From positions 5,958,001 to 6,022,000 of the forward strand of contig NC_081817.1 in NCBI RefSeq assembly GCF_030704535.1: a stretch of 64,000 bases of DNA, given 5' to 3'. The notes under the pieces are model-generated. The model searched no databases and was not told the origin of the DNA. It saw only the letters and a program-made list of their open reading frames with translations. Positions 60,605 through 64,000 of this stretch are shown piece by piece; the stretch's first letter is position 1; the number at the start of each line of letters is the position of its first letter. The position numbers and the translations under genes were made by a program. The DNA comes from Vitis vinifera (lineage: Eukaryota > Streptophyta > Magnoliopsida > Vitales > Vitaceae).

Positions 60605-62580
60605 ATATTGTCTATATCAACGGATTCTCTGTGTTTTTCATGTTCTGTGGTTGCCAGTTTCACAAGATTTTGCATTTTGATATGGGTCTCATTGTGAGCC
60701 AAGTATGGAGGCATCACGCTGATTTTAGGAAATTTTGACTCTGTAAAAATATATTTGGTCTGCAATCAAGGAATGTTGTAACTTGTAACTAATAACATTT
60801 GTATGGAAAATTGTAAGGTATTGAATCGATAGCTACTGAACTTGTAATTAGGTGTGTAAATAAAATCAATTCGATTGGTTTTTAGGCAAAAATCAATCTT
60901 ACTTATATAGTTTGTAAGTTAAAAAGCCTATTTTTAATTTTTAATACCAATAAAGGATAAAAATATCGATTTTTATAGATACACCCGTAGTTGGATTTTC
61001 TGGATATATTGAGAAATATCAATGAAAACTTTAATAAAAAATATCAATAGACAAGAATTAATCAAAACCCCAAAAATGTGGAGAAAAATTCTAAGAAATG
61101 ATAAAAAAAAAAAAAGGAATATTTAGTTTGAATATATTGAAAAATATAAAAGATATGATGATATGTATGTATAAATATTTTTTTGTATTTTAAAATATTG
61201 ATAATTTAATTTATAAATTTACATTTATTTTGTATTTAGTTATTATACAAAAGATATATTAAAATAATTAAAATTGAATTATTAGAATAATTTTATTTTA
61301 ATTAATTTATAATACACACATAAAAGATATATAGTAATATATATTGTTGTATGTGTGCTTAGTAAAATGTAGGAGATGTGGTACAATGGTAAAAGGGCTC
61401 ACATCTTACAAGAGAGGACCAGGTTCAATCCTATTACAATATTTAAAGAAATTAATAGGTCTAACATTGGATGTAAATATACAAAAGAATGAGACCAAGT
61501 ACGAGTGATCATATTTTTCCATAGGTATATAGAAAAATATTGATTCGGTAATATATATATGTTGTATCACAGGGTATTTGGTTTGCATAAAGAATAAAAA
61601 ATAGAATAGAAAATATATTATATTTTAATATTTGATATTTGTTTTAAATAAAATTATATGAGGGTATTTGATATTTATCATTTTTGAAAATTGTTTAATA
61701 ATTTATTATTTAGTAAGTAATTTTTGTTTCTTACTTAATAATGTTCATTATAAAAAGATTTAAAACTTATAAATAAAAAAAATTATATATATATATTTGT
61801 TTATTTCAAAGGGAGTTATCATTGATACACAGTGATGTTTTAAAATTTTAATTTTAATATATTACTTTTTATAAAAACTTTTGTTTTTCTCTATTTTATG
61901 TTTACATGTCCTACTACAAATAAGAAAAATAACTTTTCCACTTTCTAATGAGAATTTCTATATATATATATATATAACATAAATAAAATAAGTAGAAACT
62001 CTTATTTGAAGCTGTTGAATTTACAAATAATTTATGGAAGGTTGGAAAAGGAGTTGGGAGAGAATTGGCTTTTTCTTAGACAAATTAAGCTATTGTAGAC
62101 TAGAATGATAAGTTTCATAATTTTAGAAAGTTCAGGGCATACCAAGGTTCCTCCTCGAGCTTGAGGTGCAAGACATGGGCTTTAATGAAGTCAGGTGCAC
62201 CAAGGTTCCTCTTAGAGCCTAAGGCGCAAGGGACAAACTTTAGTGAAGTTAAACGCACCTTATCTTACATATATAATTTTATATAATATAATAAAATTTA
62301 ATAATTATTTATTTGTTTTAAGCACATATATCATCGAATATTTTCCAAAATTTCAATCTAATCAACGAAAATATAAAAATAAAGAGCCCCAAGCGTAAAA
62401 ACTAAGCATCATATCATGATTGCTAATACATATTCAAATCCAAAGTTTTCGAAACAAAACATTAAATTGTCAACGATTTTAACAAGCAAATATATGTCCT
62501 TTATCCACAATTCAAAAACACCATTTCAAAACATCATTAAAAAAAAAAATACTTGGATAACAAATTTGTCCACAATAATC
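60605..62580. other. AT-rich intergenic region
   Basis: No gene is seen. 60,960-61,030 holds degenerate ATATCGA/TATTGAGAAATATC sequence related to the insertion at 43.2-44.7 kb. Around 62,141-62,256 a ~58-base unit starting ACCAAGGTTCCTC is present twice in tandem. (AT)n runs occur near 61,785 and 61,962. Confidence 0.55.
61371..61435 (+). mobile_element. tRNA-like SINE head or degenerate tRNA
   Basis: GGAGATGTGGTACAATGGTA resembles the 5' half and A box of a tRNA. GGTTCAATCC at 61,422-61,431 is a good B box. The stems do not pair well enough for a working tRNA (the 3' acceptor strand does not match the 5' side), so a tRNA-derived repeat is more likely. Confidence 0.5.
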
Positions 62581-62585
62581 AATCA

Positions 62586-64000
62586 TTACTCATCCTCAAA
62601 ATCCACAAAATTGTCATTATCATCATCATTATTTCCATCATTGCATTTGTAGCCTTTGCCATATTCCTTCTCTTCTAAATCAATCATTTCTTCATTCTCA
62701 TCTATTAATGAAAGAGAAAACATAATTTTAAACCTTGAAGTTATTCCCCTTGGTGTTGGTATTTTGGTTGAGCTTGATCTAGCTCTAGTACCAAACTTAG
62801 CCTCCCCAACTCTAATAGTTTTACACACATCACCCATGTCAAATCATCATCCAAACATAAAATCATCTTGTGCACCACATAAGAATATCTCCATCTTTCA
62901 TTCTTTCTATCAATCATTCATTGCTATCATTTATATCTTTCAAGGAAATTGAATCAATTGTGTCAAGTTTATCGTATTTTCTCTTCAAGGCCTAGTTATA
63001 CTTAATGTACACCAAATCATTCAAGTGTTAATGATCTAACCTATTTTTCCTTTTGTTATGAATCTATAAAATTTATAAGCTCATAAATATATTTTAAAGT
63101 TTTAACTTTTAAGTTGCATTTAAGACTCTATTACTTGTAATTATTTTAGTTACTTACATTTTCAAATATATTCCAATTTTGTTTACAACCTGATGTACTA
63201 AATGTTAAGTTAAGGATTTTCATCACAAACCTTTGCAAATTTACAAATTGGGACCTGGAACCTTTAAGCAAACAATAATAGTGTTTCAAAATGAAGGCAT
63301 TAGAACTATCTTTAGTTTTCACCTTCTACTCTATTGCTCATTTACTATTTGACCAATATAAACTTGTAAACGTCTTTCTCAAGTTGTTTTTTTGTTCATG
63401 CAATCGAGATAATGCGATGAAAATAGTTGCAAATCAATTCTTAGTAAGCTTAAGGAATTCCCTTTGTTTAGTAAATCGCCTCATGTTGAGTAGCCCCAAG
63501 TGATTATAAATATAGTCATTTAGTAATATAGCCTTCTTCAACATTAAGTCAAGGCAATGTTTGGCACATGGTGTCCAATACAAATGTGATTGCTTTAGTT
63601 TCAACAACCCTATGTAACATTGTACATAATAATTTATATAAGTTCTCAAGATAAAAATTCAAGTAGTATTTGTTACTTGTCATCATAGAATTTGAGTGAT
63701 CATTTGTTAAAACTTGAGAAACATTTCCTTCACCAACTTGCTTTATCCATTTGTCAAGTAATTCAAACATTTTTTTTAATATCTTAATAGATTGCATAAA
63801 CATAGTTCCTTTTGAATAATTAATAAAAAATTTAACTTAAGTTCTTTTTTTCCTACCGGTCCATTTATACGACATAATTGAACATCTAATTTTTTTTCAT
63901 TCCATCATTTGATCTTTCTTCAAATCCTTTGTAAGAGTCAATCCTTTCTTGAGGTTAATAACTCTTACCTCATGAAGAGTTGGTTCTTTCTTTCTCTAAT
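62586..64000 (-). pseudogene. Decayed hAT transposase (runs off the window)
   Basis: Minus-strand segments in family order, starting at the window end, are: CSIMSYKWTGRKKRT, then a stop, VKFFINYSKGTMFMQSI (about 63,870-63,790), FELLDKWIKQVGEGNVSQVL, a frame change, LYWTPCAKHCLDLMLKK (near 63,580), IYNHLGLLNMRRFTKQREFL, a stop, then LHEQKNNLRKTFTS (near 63,390). An acidic C-terminal tail, SLIDENEEMIDLEE...FVDFEDE, ends at 62,586. These match plant hAT transposases of the DUF659/BED type. Several in-frame stops and frame changes make it non-functional. The region 62,840-63,180 between the parts is unrecognised. Confidence 0.75.

Noticed and set aside
61371..61435. Functional tRNA gene
   Set aside because: The B box is good but the acceptor stem does not pair and the anticodon arm is poor; a tRNA-derived repeat fits better.

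Overview
This is nuclear DNA from a flowering plant. The genes have GT-AG introns, the intergenic DNA is AT-rich, and plant-only families are present: PAL, a Craterostigma-type transketolase, a plant mobile domain gene, and MuDR-like and hAT transposons. A woody eudicot such as grapevine (Vitis) fits best, but that is an inference from gene style, not proof.

Layout. (1) 1-8.3 kb: a complete two-exon phenylalanine ammonia-lyase gene with a recognisable promoter. (2) 8.3-10.0 kb: a small inverted-repeat DNA transposon. (3) 13.97-18.18 kb: an intact 12-exon adenosine kinase gene (ADK copy 1). (4) 19.1-22.7 kb: a 3.6 kb LTR-like element with a 5-bp target duplication. (5) 22.7-30.6 kb: a Pack-MULE-like element with ~215-243 bp terminal inverted repeats. 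It carries broken pieces of at least three host genes: an ABCG transporter, a TASH3-like HEAT protein and a plastid-type membrane protein. (6) 30.7-40.8 kb: a complete 10.07 kb MuDR-type element with a 9-bp target duplication. It holds a mudrA transposase gene broken by one stop codon and an intact plant mobile domain gene. (7) 40.8-42.6 kb: the upstream part and first codons of a transketolase gene whose body is deleted. (8) 44.84-52.41 kb: ADK copy 2, intact, with longer introns, a nearby promoter insertion and a changed TATA box. (9) 53.0-53.3 kb: a glycine-rich RNA-binding protein pseudogene. (10) 54.6-60.0 kb: a transketolase pseudogene with all exons but a lost start codon and four frame-breaking indels. 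(11) 60.34-60.60 kb: a small secreted cysteine-rich protein gene. (12) 62.6-64.0 kb: a decayed hAT transposase that runs off the window.

Reading the whole: regions 3-7 and 8-11 look like two copies of a ~29 kb tandem duplication of an ADK-transketolase unit. The left copy lost its transketolase by a ~4.4 kb deletion. It later took in the MuDR-type element, and probably the other elements. The right copy still shows the empty target site of that MULE at 54,665-54,673. The two ADK proteins differ at only three residues, while the transketolase has decayed. The genes most likely to be active are PAL, the two ADK copies, the small cysteine-rich gene and possibly the plant mobile domain gene.
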